In this document: in pieces, positions 1 through 13,200 of the stretch
Layout of the letters: every line of letters starts with the position of its first letter
Position numbering within the stretch: position 1 is the first letter of the stretch
Source: CAYVTM01 sp964454645
Lineage (GTDB): Bacteria > Bacteroidota > Bacteroidia > Sphingobacteriales > Sphingobacteriaceae
Assembly: GCA_964454645.1 (NCBI GenBank)
Contig: CAYVTM010000010.1
Coordinates: 1-64,000 of the forward strand
Length of the DNA stretch: 64,000 nt
Reading direction: 5' to 3'
Made by a program: the position numbers and the translations under genes
Notes under the pieces: model-generated
Seen by the model: only the letters and a program-made list of their open reading frames with translations
The model's database searches: none
What the model was told of the DNA's origin: nothing

Positions 1-2680
1 CTACTCCATAGTACATCGTTTGGGCAATAAAGCTCGCTGTGCCTGCATTGGTATGCCCGACCAAATACTTCTGTGATGTCTGATTACTTGCCTCAACATA
101 ATAGGTCGTCGGTCCGGTTAATACAGGGGTAGTGATCGTATTGCCTGTATCGATTAAGTTTCCGCCTGCTGCTGCATCGTACCAATAAAAAGAGGTAGAA
201 TTAGAAGAAACAACAACCGTAGCGCTGGTATTCACACAGGCAGAAGAAACACTTACTAAGGTAGGTGCATTCGGCGTAGGCATAATATCTCTGCTTACCG
301 TTACGGAATCATCTGCACGGTTTCCTTCACTTGTCAGATCGGTATAAGCAATAAGCTGTGCCGTTCCGGTACCATTCGAATTATAATACCCTATACTAAA
401 TGTATCGACTTCTCCCGGTTGAATGGTTCCTGTATAAGTAGCAGAAATAGTTGTGTTTAATCCACCGCTGATATCAACTTTTACCGGAAAATTACTTTGC
501 GCTAATAAACCGTTATTTTCGATAACAACAATTACACTATCGTTTGCATTTCCACAGATATTATCTACCGGATAAATAATCGAAAGGGTTCTCATATCCG
601 CCTGACTAACGGTAAATTCATCAGCACCGATACAAGGCGGACTTTGTCTCAGATCTCCGTCAATATCAATATCAATACCGGCAATGCTGACTCCTTTGCC
701 GAATAAATTCGGACCGGAGCTATGCAAATCGGTAATCGATGTAAATTTCGGGAATACAGAAACAGCATTTTGATTTTTCATAGTTGCTGCCTGTAAATCG
801 GCCAAGCCTGGCAGATCGTTCATCAAAAAGCCCAATATACCCTGTGTTCCATTCACATAATAATTATTGTTATCGAACAAAGTATAAGATGCAGCCGGAA
901 CACGCGAATAGATTGCGTATGCTTTTGCGTTCGCATTCGCCGTATTTACAATAGCATTGCTGAAGGTATTATTCCGGATATCCAGGTCTGTAACCGTAGT
1001 ATCTACAAAAAGAGCCGCGCTGATCTGGTTGATATTTGCGCTTGCGTTATTTGCTTCACCCTGAAGATGCACACTGTTATACCAGATTTTGATTCCGCCT
1101 GTATTTCCACCCTGTATCATTAATCCGGCAATTAAATCTCTCGCTGCATTTCCAAGGTTCCAACCATCTCCCAATATATCGGCCATGATATTATTATCAA
1201 TAGTATCGTTACTTGCGGGGTTTCCGGTATTGATATGAATTCCACGCGCACCGTAACCCGATAAAGCAGTGTATTTAATTCCTGTAATATTATTTTGTGT
1301 CACACGCGCATTCACAACTCCGGTATTCACAAAAATTCCTTTAGGATTATTATACTCCGAGAAGGTTGTTCCCGAAGAGTGTGCATTCATAATACGATTG
1401 CCCTTGATAAGCACCGTATCGGAATGACGGATATTTATTCCGGCATAGTACAGGTAATTCGAACTTTGTTCAGAGCCCAGCACATTGTTCTGTATCCGGA
1501 CATTGTTATTAACTCCCGCAGCGCTGCCCGAAATATAAATTGCCTGTTGCGCTCTGTAAACAGAGTCATTTTCGATCAGGAGATTATCAAAATCTGCCCC
1601 TTCACCGGTAATTAATATCGGATGCGAGCCGGCATAAATACCGAAAGTATGTATGGCAGGACTACCGATTGCACCGGCAGAAATTATGGTATTCCGGATG
1701 GTAACATCCGAACAGCCTAAACCTGCACCAAAGCTTATCAGCTGAATAGCTGCAGTATTTGTTGTCGTTGCGTTATTTTGTATTTTAAAGTATTGCCCGT
1801 TATCGGATCCTGCACCATTGATGGTAACACGGTCGGCACCGTTCAAACGGATTAAACCACCGGCATAGGAACCGCTGATGATTCGGAGCGCATCTGCATT
1901 CGGGATAATTGTTATTTTATAATTTCCGGCACCTGATTCTACCGATTGATTCAGCTCATGCGCTCCGGTTTCGGAAAGGTTACCCGTAACGATCAGTTCG
2001 ACATCACCGGAAAGTATGCTGCTGTTTAAAAATTCGAAAGCACCTCCGTTTGATGTAAGCGAGTTAAATATCTCGCCCGGACCCACATTAAATGTTCCCG
2101 AAAGAATGTTCGAACGGAAATAAGAAAGTGTTCCGCTTACCGGGAAGTTTGCCGCACTTAACTGAACAGATGTTGGTTCTGTCGTAAAGCTTGCCTGAGA
2201 ATAGCCAATGTTCGGAACAGCAACAGAATCCTGAGCGATCACAAAATACTGAACCTCATCTCCTGAAGCCAGCGTCCCCCCAAACAGCAAGGAATGATCG
2301 ATGATGAAGCTATAAGGAGTATCAACATCTGTAGAGATCACATATTTCCAGCCATTGTCTGCGCTGGTATTACCTGCATAAATATTTGAATCTGTCGAAC
2401 GTTTGTAATAAATACGCGGACGTTTCAGCAAAGCCGAATCTACTCCCGCAGGATCGCTAATCATTGCAAAATCGTTTAATACATAATCCGCACCTGTACT
2501 GATATTTTCAATAGGCAGATGGAAAATTTGCGGACCTCTGAGGTCGGCGCCCGTTTCATACGCACCGATAGTAGGGTTAACCGGGTCGCGGGGCTGACCC
2601 AGGTAATCGGTCGTTACAGAACTTACAGGTGTTCCTGCCATTAGCAAAGGACTGGTCAGGGAAGGGATTAATACATTCGG
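1..2680 (-). CDS. Downstream part of frameshifted giant beta-helix surface protein (continues past left edge)
   Basis: The minus strand stays open from about 2680 to base 1 in the frame that follows the premature stop at 2668-2670. About 893 codons are visible, with no start of their own and no stop before the edge. The translation begins with PNVLIPSLTSPLL, which continues the end of a beta-helix block. It is followed by the GAYET motif and a linker with RPRIYYK and NGWKY that matches the 7299-17657 protein (residues about 1925-2110). Then come a third beta-helix block (about 2080-640, with GGLIRLNGADRVTI), a CARDB-like spacer (about 610-300) and the start of an Ig-like domain running off the window. 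By analogy with its two neighbours it should end in a T9SS sorting domain outside the window. It is the same gene as the 2668-6945 reading frame. Seen: the open frame and the paralogy. Inferred: that the break is a single missing base. Confidence 0.85.
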
Positions 2681-5600
2681 TTTGTAAATTCCGGATCCAA
2701 AGCAAAACTGTTCGGATCCAGGCCGGAAGCATTCTGATAACCTGCAAGACTACCATACGCCGTACCCCCGTAGCTTCCTACATATACTGCCACTACACCT
2801 CCCGTAAACAAGGCATTGTAGTCGGATATAATCAGAGCGTTCGAATCGGCATAGGTAACCGCCGCTTTAAAATCCGGGCCACCTTTTACAATGTGCAATG
2901 CATTATTATTTATAATATTATTCGTTACAAGCCCGGCAATATAAATACCCCTTGCCGTTCCGGCTGTAGCATCCATATTGTGTACACTAACAGAGTTGTG
3001 GTAAATAAGCCAGCCGTCTCCTGCTGTATTATAGATACCATAATTACCACCGTTATTATCTATATTGTAAATAACATTGTTCGCAATAACATTCTCTTTA
3101 CCGGTTGTTGCATCCGCTCCGGTAACATAAATACCATACGTTGCTGTTGTTGCTGCTTTGTCCTGCGTAAACAGATCGTGAATGGTATTGCCGTTAATGA
3201 ATGTATTGTTAACGGGAGCTGTAGTACCTCCCTGTATATAAATGCTGTAGTTTGCCGTACCAAATACCGATGCTCTTTCCTGGTAGGAAATATCATTGTA
3301 TGTAATCTGGGTGCTATCCGCATACGAAACAGAAATCGCTCTCGAATAAGCATTTTTCAGAACGTTATTTCTTATTTCATTTCCGATTGACTGAGGAGCA
3401 GATAAAGCTGTACCGAAAAATATAATTCCATAATACCCCCCATCAATTATATTGTTTTCGATCCGATTAAATTTAAACAGACCGGCAGTTGTAGCAGAGG
3501 TTGCACTGCCACTAAAAACAATACCCGAATAATTTAAAGAACTGCTATTGTTGCTCAAATTAATCCGGTTGTTTATAATCGTATTTGAGTCGGAGCCGGA
3601 AGAAGCATAGATCCCCCATGTATATTCGGATGCGGAATTATTTAATGCACCATTGATGATAAAGCTATCGATAGTGATGTGTTTTGCCGCATCTAAATAA
3701 ATAGCTGCGCGATTGGCCGTTGTGGTTGATACATAATTAATCTCGGAACCGTTACCTTTCAGGTAAATTGTATTTGTTTCGGAAAGTCCGGGAATGTTTG
3801 CAATTTTTATTTGCTCGGTATAAGGGCCACCCAATGGATCTACATCAATCAGAATGGGACCGCATACTCCGTATGTATTTATATCATTTATTGCGGCAAC
3901 GATTGTTTGATAATCGGCCCCTGCAGGACCAACCGTTACAGTTCCCGATAATCCTGTTTTTACATTTTCGGTTAACAAGGTATCGTTCGAAGTAAATCCG
4001 TCAACTGTATTGTTCGGAGCGGAAGTCCATACTTCAATATCATAAGCGACATTCGAAGTAAAGGCAAAGCTTCCGAGAGTGATAAGTGCGTCTTCATTTA
4101 TGTTTAACGTTCCGGGGCCCCAAGTAACAGGGCTTTGTACTGAACCATTCACACTCCAGTTAACCACAAAGTCAGTAATAGCGTTCGATCCTAAGTTTTT
4201 AATTCTTGCTTTCACATCGTGTGTTCCGGTACAATTACCGGCTAAAGATTCAAGGCCTATAACACCAATATCGTTCGGGTAGATTGTAAATTCAACAGCT
4301 CCGGGATCAGGATTGGTAATATTCCGAAGTGTTCCGAATAAATCGTGCGTTATACCGTTTATTGGGGTAGCGATATTATTTACCAGTAAGTTTCCGGGTT
4401 TGAAGTTATCGTTAGCCGGATCTGCAAAAAATGGATCCGCATTTACGGATGCCTGATCGAAAGCTCCTGAATTGGCAGCTTGCCAGTTAGCCATCGATAC
4501 AAATGCAGCACCCCAATAACCGATATTTTTAACTCCGGTACCTGCAACTGCCGTATTTACATACAGGGCATTATTGTCTGAGGCAATACCAGATGTGGTT
4601 GTAGCATAATAAAGCGCGTATTTAGCGCCTGATCCACCTTTGTTTATATATACTATGTTATTCTTATTTTCTATTCTTTGTGCGGCAGTGGTTTGATAAA
4701 GTCCATACGCCAAACCGGCTGTAGCACCGAAATTATCAAAAGAAACCGTATTGTAATACGAGAAAACTCCATCGGAACCGGAATTATAAATTCCGTAATT
4801 CGCACCGTTGGAAACATTATTGTATATCAGATTATTTACTACCCAGTTTTCTTCACCCGCAGGAGCGTCGTTGGTTGTAAAGTAAATAGCATAAGAGCCG
4901 GTAGTTACACCCGATGGTACTATGTCGTGGATAGCATTATTGCTGATCAACCCTTTTTTGGAATTTGTTGTATAATAGATACCATATCCGGTTGTAATTG
5001 TAGCGGATCCCGGCCTGTTTAAACGATGAATATCGTTTCCGACAATTTGCGTACTATCGCCTGCCAGATTATAAATACCATAACCGTAAAAATCGCGGAC
5101 GATATTATTGATAAATCGATTCCCCAATACATTCCGGGTCGCTGTAGTACCATTCAGTCTGATTCCGTAATATCCACCGGAAATATCGTTGTTCTCAAAC
5201 GTGTTATAGCTTGCGCTTGTTGCTGTTGTTGTTGAAGCGCTTGAGCCTGAAATTACAATTGCCGCACGGGTAGTGCCTGTTGCACTCTGATCCCCCTCAA
5301 TTACCGAATTTCTGATCGTATTATAATGAGCATCTGTAAGGGATATTACCACACCCTGTGTAGATAAGGGATCTGCAATAAAACGAAAGTTGTCGAAAGT
5401 GATATAGCTTACGTTATTCAACCGTAAAATATAATCGGGCTTACCCGCGGTAAGCGTATCCATTACCGTAGATCCATTACCGTTGAAAGTAATGGTATTT
5501 ACTTCGGAAAGACCTTGTAGGTTTGAAAGATCGATTGAACCAATATAGGTATCATTATTAAAGTTAAACACAACCGGACCGGTAATACCACAGCTTAATG

Positions 5601-6945
5601 CAGCTATTGCTTCTGCTATTGTGTTGTAATTCGCACCACCGGTAGGAAGTCCGCTATTAATCGTAAAGTTACCTGTATAGCCCGTGCTCACTTCTACCTC
5701 TATCGTGTCTGAATAAACAGCAGTTCCTCCGCTACACACTATTTCACAGCGGTAGAATCCGGTGCTGGTCGGATTAATGATATATGCCGGAGAATTTTGC
5801 ACTCCGCTGATATTTGTATATGCTCCGCCTATGGTTGAAGAGCTCTGCCATTGATAGGTCTGGCCCAAGCCGAATGAACCTCCGGATAAATTCAGGGTTA
5901 CTGAAGAACCATTACAAACAGCCCCGGTTGCTGATGATTCTGCCATACCTGCTACCGGTGGATTCGTACAAGGTGAGGGTGGTTGCGAAACTACCCCGGT
6001 TGAATAGTTGTATGCTTTATCCCGCATATACACCACATAGGTATAAGGGCCTCCGCTCGCTGAACCGTCATTAAAGCTGGTGGTTGCATCGTCTGTAATA
6101 TTCCCCACCACCGTCCAGGTAATTCCTCCATCCACAAAGCTGCTTACCCCGGATGCCCCACCTGTCGGGCTGTACATCGCCTGGTCGTTGAGAACCGGTG
6201 CCGGCAGCAGCGCTCCGTCGCCCCGGATAATTACCACGCCCCCGATGCCCGATGCAGGGCTTCCGTTATCCACTCCATTGATCCAGCTGATATTCGTTCC
6301 GGATACAAATACATTGGAGCCCGGATTCGGTGCTGAAAGATCCGGAACATTAGACGCACTGGAATATAAAATAATATCATCCATATAAATGGTCGTTGAC
6401 GGACTGGTTGCGCTTCTGAAAGCACGCAGCGATACTCCGTAGTTCCCGGCAGCAGGAGCTGTGGATGATACCGATATGATACGGCTCCAGCTCACATCAT
6501 TTAAATTCGCAGGCTGACCGCTTGATGTAGAACTGGGATTTAAGGTATTTGTTGTGCCCGAACGATAACCAAGATGGAATAATCCGTTCGTTGCATTACT
6601 TGCCTTTCCCCAGCCGATAGCGATTAAATATTCGCCACCCGGACTCGTATAAAACGGGTTCGTAGTTCCGCCTGTAGTTCCCGTTGCTGCGGGATCGGTA
6701 ATTGACATAGACTGAGCTCCCGTACGAACGTTCGCAGGATTTGTTTCAATTACCCAGGTTCCCGTTACTGCCGACCAGTTGTTCGGCGGAGAGGTTGCAG
6801 GCAATGCTTCAAAGCCTGTGTTTTGCGCAAAGAGCTCTCCCGGACAGATGGATATGCACGCAAAAAATGCGATACATAAAATTCGAAGGAAATAGCCTTT
6901 GTTGATGTTAGCTTTTTGTTTTGGAAAGTAAAAATGTTCATTCAT
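2668..6945 (-). CDS. Giant secreted parallel beta-helix protein, N-terminal part (frame broken at about 2680)
   Basis: This is the 1425-residue N-terminal part of a large exported protein. A charged N-terminus and a hydrophobic segment ending in LFAQ (residues about 18-41) form the signal peptide. A jelly-roll-like carbohydrate-binding or anchor domain follows (about 42-195), then an Ig-like domain with TYQWQ (about 325-418). Beta-helix block 1 (about 425-885) is rich in NNTI/N-x-I-x-x-N turns and in GIYNT/GIYYTT. A CARDB-like spacer (about 885-980) and beta-helix block 2 (about 995-1425) follow. The stop at 2668-2670 falls just before the conserved GAYE-type end of block 2, and homology continues in the next frame, so the stop is almost certainly not the natural end. 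The family is structural and adhesive; no catalytic residues are recognisable. Its neighbours are two paralogues in the same orientation. Export through the T9SS to the cell surface is inferred from those paralogues. Confidence 0.85.
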   Translation of the reverse strand: MNEHFYFPKQKANINKGYFLRILCIAFFACISICPGELFAQNTGFEALPATSPPNNWSAVTGTWVIETNPANVRTGAQSMSITDPAATGTTGGTTNPFYTSPGGEYLIAIGWGKASNATNGLFHLGYRSGTTNTLNPSSTSSGQPANLNDVSWSRIISVSSTAPAAGNYGVSLRAFRSATSPSTTIYMDDIILYSSASNVPDLSAPNPGSNVFVSGTNISWINGVDNGSPASGIGGVVIIRGDGALLPAPVLNDQAMYSPTGGASGVSSFVDGGITWTVVGNITDDATTSFNDGSASGGPYTYVVYMRDKAYNYSTGVVSQPPSPCTNPPVAGMAESSATGAVCNGSSVTLNLSGGSFGLGQTYQWQSSSTIGGAYTNISGVQNSPAYIINPTSTGFYRCEIVCSGGTAVYSDTIEVEVSTGYTGNFTINSGLPTGGANYNTIAEAIAALSCGITGPVVFNFNNDTYIGSIDLSNLQGLSEVNTITFNGNGSTVMDTLTAGKPDYILRLNNVSYITFDNFRFIADPLSTQGVVISLTDAHYNTIRNSVIEGDQSATGTTRAAIVISGSSASTTTATSASYNTFENNDISGGYYGIRLNGTTATRNVLGNRFINNIVRDFYGYGIYNLAGDSTQIVGNDIHRLNRPGSATITTGYGIYYTTNSKKGLISNNAIHDIVPSGVTTGSYAIYFTTNDAPAGEENWVVNNLIYNNVSNGANYGIYNSGSDGVFSYYNTVSFDNFGATAGLAYGLYQTTAAQRIENKNNIVYINKGGSGAKYALYYATTTSGIASDNNALYVNTAVAGTGVKNIGYWGAAFVSMANWQAANSGAFDQASVNADPFFADPANDNFKPGNLLVNNIATPINGITHDLFGTLRNITNPDPGAVEFTIYPNDIGVIGLESLAGNCTGTHDVKARIKNLGSNAITDFVVNWSVNGSVQSPVTWGPGTLNINEDALITLGSFAFTSNVAYDIEVWTSAPNNTVDGFTSNDTLLTENVKTGLSGTVTVGPAGADYQTIVAAINDINTYGVCGPILIDVDPLGGPYTEQIKIANIPGLSETNTIYLKGNGSEINYVSTTTANRAAIYLDAAKHITIDSFIINGALNNSASEYTWGIYASSGSDSNTIINNRINLSNNSSSLNYSGIVFSGSATSATTAGLFKFNRIENNIIDGGYYGIIFFGTALSAPQSIGNEIRNNVLKNAYSRAISVSYADSTQITYNDISYQERASVFGTANYSIYIQGGTTAPVNNTFINGNTIHDLFTQDKAATTATYGIYVTGADATTGKENVIANNVIYNIDNNGGNYGIYNTAGDGWLIYHNSVSVHNMDATAGTARGIYIAGLVTNNIINNNALHIVKGGPDFKAAVTYADSNALIISDYNALFTGGVVAVYVGSYGGTAYGSLAGYQNASGLDPNSFALDPEFTNRMY

Positions 6946-7226
6946 AATAAAGAGTGGTTATATGTAATCAGGTTGTAAAATAGTTTTTTAAAGAAAATGT
7001 AATATTTAGTTAAATAAAACTATAAATAAGTATTGATATTAGAAAATAAAACTGAATTTTTTTGATGATTAAGTATTTCATTTTAAATACGTTTAAACGT
7101 GTAATTGGAGGAAAAGCTTTTGAACTAAAAAACAAAATGTATCAAAAAGTAAAAAATTATACTTAATAATACACTTTAAACAGCCGACGAAGCCTTCACA
7201 AGATCAACCTGACATCTGCATATCCT
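6946..7226. other. AT-rich intergenic region upstream of the first giant gene
   Basis: This gap separates two tandem minus-strand genes. It holds a 12-bp perfect palindrome (ACGTTTAAACGT, 7089-7100). On the minus strand at about 7135-7142 there is one weak match to a Bacteroidota -7 element. No open frame or RNA gene could be recognised. Confidence 0.4.
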
Positions 7227-7268
7227 AAAAAAACCAAACCCCGGTATTGCTACCGGGGTTTGGTTTTT
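7227..7268 (-). terminator. Strong intrinsic terminator after the 3452-aa protein gene
   Basis: A perfect 16-bp inverted repeat (AAACCAAACCCCGGTA at 7231-7246, its complement at 7251-7266) closes on a 4-nt TTGC loop. It is flanked by an A run on one side and a T run on the other, so it could act in both directions. It lies about 30 bp past the stop of the 7299-17657 gene. Confidence 0.9.
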
Positions 7269-7298
7269 AAAGATCAACTGATCCTAATATCAATTCAA

Positions 7299-10200
7299 TT
7301 ATTTTTTAGATAAGTCTATTACTCTTATCATGGCTCCCTGGCCATTGACAATCAAACGAATCATATACATGCCGTTCGAGCTCTGTTCATCTGCATTCCG
7401 GTATTCCAGTTCGTGATTGCCCGCTGACTGATGTTCATTGTTCAATACCGTACTCACTTTTCGTCCCAACATATCATACACTTCCACACTTACATCTGAT
7501 GCTTGTGGTAAATGATAGGCTATTGTCGTACGTTCCATGAACGGATTCGGTTTGGCAACCAATGCGAAGCTTGAAGTATTTTCATTTTCTACACTTACTA
7601 TTTTCGGTGATACTTTAATCACTTGTGAAGTTGTAGAAACACAACCCGTTGCTACATTCGTAATCGTTAACGTTACCGTAAACTCTACCGTATCCGTAAA
7701 GTTATGTGTCGGGTTTGGTAAAGCTGAAGTATTCGCTCCGCCACTCGCCGGATCACCGAAGTCCCATGCATACAACTGGCCTGCCACTACGGAACTTGCC
7801 GTAAAGGTTAATGCTGGCCCGTCTGCAGTATAAGTAAAGGCTGCGTTTGGTGTTGTTTTATGATCAATCTCAACTGTATCTGTTGATACACATCCCTCGG
7901 TTGAGGTTACTGTTACCGAATAGATACCGGCTGCATTAACCTGTATCGTTTGCGTTGTTTCCCCTGTACTCCATAAATAGGTTGCTCCGGCGTTACCCGC
8001 ATTCAGTGTAATTATATCATTCACACAGATAGATCTGTCTATACCCAGGTTAACAACCGGCAAATCGTAGAATGTAACACTGATGGTATCGCTCATGGTA
8101 CAACCTCCTTCAATCGTAACGGTTACGACGAAAGTTCCACCGGTATTTAACACTTGAATCGTTTGTGTTGTATCTCCAGTTGACCACTCATAACCAGCTC
8201 CGGCATTACCCGCATCTAAAGTTACAACTGTGCCTGCGCAGACAAAAATATCTTCACCTAAGTTCTGTGTAGGTAGGCTAATTGTATTTATGACAATAGT
8301 ATCATAAACCGAACAACCCGAAGCATTACTTAACTCAACCCAGTAAGAACCGGCATCAGTTACCTGAATCGTTTGTGTTGTATCTCCGGTTGACCATACA
8401 TATTTCACTCCCGAAGTACCTGCATCCAATACAACCGTTGTACCCACACATACTGTTCTATCAGCACCAAGATCTAAACCCGGAATCGAATTGATATGTA
8501 AATAACGGATGATACCTGAATCACAACCGGTAGCAATATTCTGTACGGTTGCTGTAAACACCAGGGCACTATCCACATCACCTGAAGCGGCAATATACTG
8601 TAATGACGAACCGCTCATATTAATGCTACCTGCCGGAACAGCTCCGCCAAGTGTAAGCACTTGTGGATTAAGCACTGTCCAGGTTACGCCAATATCTACT
8701 GCATTAAATCCTGTAGGAGGAGTAATCTCATACGTTAATGTATCTGCTAAACATGCTTCGTCAGGATTGATAAGCGTTCCCGCATTAAAGCTGCCATTGA
8801 ACGGAGAAGACTGTGCTACCGTAGCTCCTGATGGAAGCGGCGCAGGAGTTATGCTTACCGGAACACGTTCCGAAGCACAACCATTACGTCCTGTTTTAAC
8901 ATGCCAATCATAGAAGTAATAATATAAGCTGTTATTTGCTGTATTGGTTGGAGGAGCCGACAAAGTACTAGTCCTGATATTCAGTATTCCAGGGACTACA
9001 AACGGATACCCATAATTTCCTCCCGGTGCTGAAGCAGACGGCTCAAAAGCTAAGCCGGAAATTCCCCCGCTTCTTGCACGCGGCATAATTTTATAATTAT
9101 TTCCCGGTACCATATCAAAATTCAAGATCACTCTTTGTGGCGTTGAATTTGCGATTGGAGCTCCGATTACGTTTACAATTCTCGAATGTAATACTGCGCC
9201 GTTACCATCAATTACATCAATTGTTACCGTACCCGAAGTCCCTTCATTGGCTGCAACCGGATAAACTACTACTGATTCTAAAGTAAACGGTGACAGAACA
9301 TCGAATACGATTCCATAGTTAGCAAGACCAGCTCCGGAAGTCGGATTAAGTTTTGCAGGTAAACCCGTATTACGCACTTGAATGGTCGATGTGGTTGCCT
9401 CAGCATAATAGGTACCTGCTGTTGCCAGCGACGGAATCTTTAAGGTGTCCCCTGTATGTACCGGTGTTCCCGCATCGATTTGATCGTACCATTTTATGGT
9501 CACATTCGGATCGTTATGCGAAGCGGCAAGGACTGCTTCTTCACCCATACAAGCTACGCTTGCTACCTGGGCTACCGGAGCTACCGGATAAACAAAGAGT
9601 GTTGCCTCGGTGTATGAAGTATCGTTGTCGTTTGCTACGTCCCCAATTAAATTTACAATGGTTTGAATAGCTATTACTCCCGTATCTGCAGTACTGTTAA
9701 AGTATCGCAGGGTAACGGTATCTCTTTGAGATGCAGCTAATGTCCCGGTATAAATTGTAGTCAGCGTATCGCTTATCGCTCCGCTTATATAAGCCGTAAC
9801 ATTAAAGCCTGTTTGAGCCACAGTTCCCAGATTATAAATAATCACACGGATACTGTCTGAAGAAACGCCGCAGACAGCAGAGTTCGCAAGCGGATACAAA
9901 ATACCTGTGTTAACAATATCATTTTCAGGAGCGGTAAACTCATCGGCACCGATACAAGGAGGGTCATTTCTCAGCTCTCCATCAATATCATGCGTAATTC
10001 CCGGTATAGCCTGGCCTTTCTGATACAATGCCGAACCCTCAGCATGCAGATCTAAATCTGAAATAAACCCTGGATTCAAGTTGATTGAAGACCCATTTTT
10101 GAGCGTAGCTTGTTGTAAGTCCGCTATCGAGTTAATATCAGTACCAAGTATTCGTGCCAATATTCCCTGAGGATTGTTGTCTGAACTGCCTACATAATAG

Positions 10201-13200
10201 TTATTATAGTCAAAGTTCAGATATGCAGTATTTGCTGCCTCGCTATAAATTGCATAAGCATCGGTAGTACTCATTACATTTTCCTGAATATTCGAAAATG
10301 TATTATTAAGCACATTTAGATTATTAGAAGTAGCACTTACATAAATAGCAGCGCTCTTATCCGGTGTTGTTGTAGTCCTGGAAACCGTACCCGATAAATG
10401 AACAGAGTTATTATACAAACTAACACCTGGAGCACTTACATATATTCCGACATTTGAGGTAGAGCTAAGGTTATCTGAGCCCGGGCCGCTTATTCCGGAG
10501 ATCATGTTGTTTGTTACAACCACTCCATTACCGGCACGCACTTCCAGGCCTCTTCCACCCATAGCACCGCCGCCGCCGCCGCCAACTACATTGCGGATAA
10601 CATTATTTACAACCATACCCGAATCAAAACCGTTCAGGCATTGGATACCCCATGATTGCTGCGCTCCGGTATTGCGGATATTTTGAATAAGGTTATTTTC
10701 GATAAGGGTATGGCTGTTATAATCTAAAGCCAATCCATACAAACGCAAGTTTTCAGTTGTTGAACCATCATCGGCCCCGATAATGTTGCCGGCTATAACT
10801 GTACCATTGCTTGTATTTCCTCCTGTATTACCCATATTAGCGATACCTACTGAACCCTGATAAATCAAGTTGTTCAGAATCTTATTCCGGTGATTTCCGG
10901 CAACACGTTCATACGGGAAGCCTGCACCACCTAACTTAACAACAATGGAATTACCGGAAGTTGCTCCTGTGGATAATACACAGTTTTTAATGATATTATC
11001 TGTTGCTCCACTGGTATCGGATCCGAGACCGATAAGCTGTATTGTGGCAATATTAGATGCCGTAGATGTATTACGTATCTGAAAATAACGACCCGAATCT
11101 CTGTGGCTGCCATCAATAATCACTCTGTCGGCACCATTTAAACGAATCAGACCTCCCGCATAAGAACCCTGTATGATTCGCACAATATTCGTATCGTTTT
11201 TGATTCTTACTGTATAGTTTCCTTGTCCTACTTCCACTAACTGGTTTAATGCATTTGCACCGTTTTCTCCAAGACTGGATTTTATAATAACTGTGATATC
11301 ATTCGATATAGCGCGGTCATTCAGATATTTAAATAGCCCATCATTGGATGTTAAATTAGGAAACTGCTGACCGGTACCAACCAGGAAGGTATCCTGAGAG
11401 ATGATAGCAGAAATTCTGTAGCTCAGTAAATCTCCGTTTAATGGGAAATTTGTTGAGCCTAATTGCATAATCGTAATAGGATCTTCAGTAAAAATTCCGT
11501 GGCTATTCGATACATAACCGATAGAATCCTGTGCAACAAAGAAATACTCAATTATGCTATCTGTTGCAATTGCAGAACCATATAATTTTGAATAATCAAT
11601 CTCAAAACTGAAAGGAGAAGTTGCATTCAAGGCTTCGGTATATTTCCATCCGTTGGTAGTATCTGTATTATCTACAAAGTTGTTCGCATTCGATGTGTAT
11701 TTATAGTAAATTCTCGGACGATTCGCCGGACTTACATCCACACCTGCCTGGTCAGTAATATCCACAACACCTCCGACAAGATAATTCGCTATGGAAGTAG
11801 TGTTTTTAATCGGATTAATTACCTGGAAGCGCGGACCGCTAAAATCTCCGGTAGTTTCATAAGCACCAATATAAGGGCTAAGCAGATCGCGCGTATTGCC
11901 ATCTATATCCTCAGTAACCTGAGGAACAGCGATTCCCGAATTAACGAGCGGACTTCCGCCACGTGGAACCAGGTTATAACGTCCATTATACAAAGGATCT
12001 GCATCGATACTATTCAGGTCATTTGAATGCAGGGTCTGCCACTGAGCAAGGGTGCGATTACTACCATGATAACCGGCAAAGCCACTTGGTGTATAAAACA
12101 AATTATAATCGCTGACCGGAATTGTAGCAGCAGTAGCAAAATACATTCCTATTCTGTTACCGGTAGTATTTCGCGTAATAGAGATACTGTTATTATAATA
12201 TTCCAGCCCTGAGGCTTCTGTTGTCTGATAGAATCCATAAGTAGCCTGTGTTTTACCGCTTATCTGATCGTTCAATGAAATAGAATTGTGCAGATAGCTG
12301 ATGCTATCGCTGCTTGAATTATAAATACCATAACATAGACCACCTCCATTAATTGCATAAATAACATTATTTGCCACAAGCCCTCTGTTTTGTAGGGTAT
12401 GATCAGCATTTGCAAGATAAATCGGGTAAGAGGCAGATGTACTTGTCGGCATCAGGTCGAATAAATTATGTATTCTGTTGTTTACAATACGCAATCCTGA
12501 AGTAACAGCGCTCGCGTAAATACCATGCATGGTTGTTGAGCTTGTACGGGTTGGGCGACTTATATCATTCTCTTCTATGGTTACATTGTGTTGATTAAGG
12601 ACATAAATACCATAATTATAACTGTTTTTAATTGTATTTCTACTAATTAAATGACCCGAAGTCCCCGCATGGTTGGTCGTAGTACCAGACACTACGATGC
12701 CGTAAAACCCTCCATCTATAACGTTGTTAATAATTTTATTATTCATGAACAAACCGGCTGTTGTTGCACCGGTATTGCTACCCGATATTATTATACCTGC
12801 ATGGTTACCACTAGTTGTTGAACTTGGACTCACGATAATCGTATTATTACTGATTGTATTGTTATTGGAGCCTGTAAATAAATGAACACCCCAACCATAA
12901 GTTCCTGCTGAATTTACAATATTAAATCCATTGATGGTAACATAATCCACCGCAACCAACCTGAATACATAACGATCTGCAGTAACACTCGAAGCCTGGG
13001 TGATAATTGCACCGTTTCCGTTGAAAACAAGTGGCCGGGTTGAATCTAACCCGGAAATATTTGATAAAAGAATCTGTTCATTATACGGACCTGCGGAAGA
13101 ATCTACTTCAAATCTCACACTATCACATATACCGTATGTTGATAAAAGGTTTACTGCCTCAGATATTGATTGAAAATCTGCAGTTGTCCCGCCAATAGTG

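Noticed and set aside
2668..2700. Programmed ribosomal frameshift in the first giant gene
   Set aside because: No slippery heptamer, no stimulatory structure seen, and paralogues are single-frame. A missing base explains it better.
2629..3390. Plus-strand open frame of 253 codons inside the first giant gene
   Set aside because: It lies antisense to a repeat-rich coding region and its translation is low-complexity (I/C/R-rich) with no signal peptide or domain. It is a shadow of the beta-helix codons.
10567..10583. CCG repeat as a phase-variation switch
   Set aside because: It is a trinucleotide unit in frame, so length change cannot turn expression on or off. Only the glycine count would vary.
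11954..11969. Third parS-like site (CCACGTGGAAC)
   Set aside because: Only the right half matches. The left half is disrupted, and the site lies in the coding region of the giant gene with no partner site.
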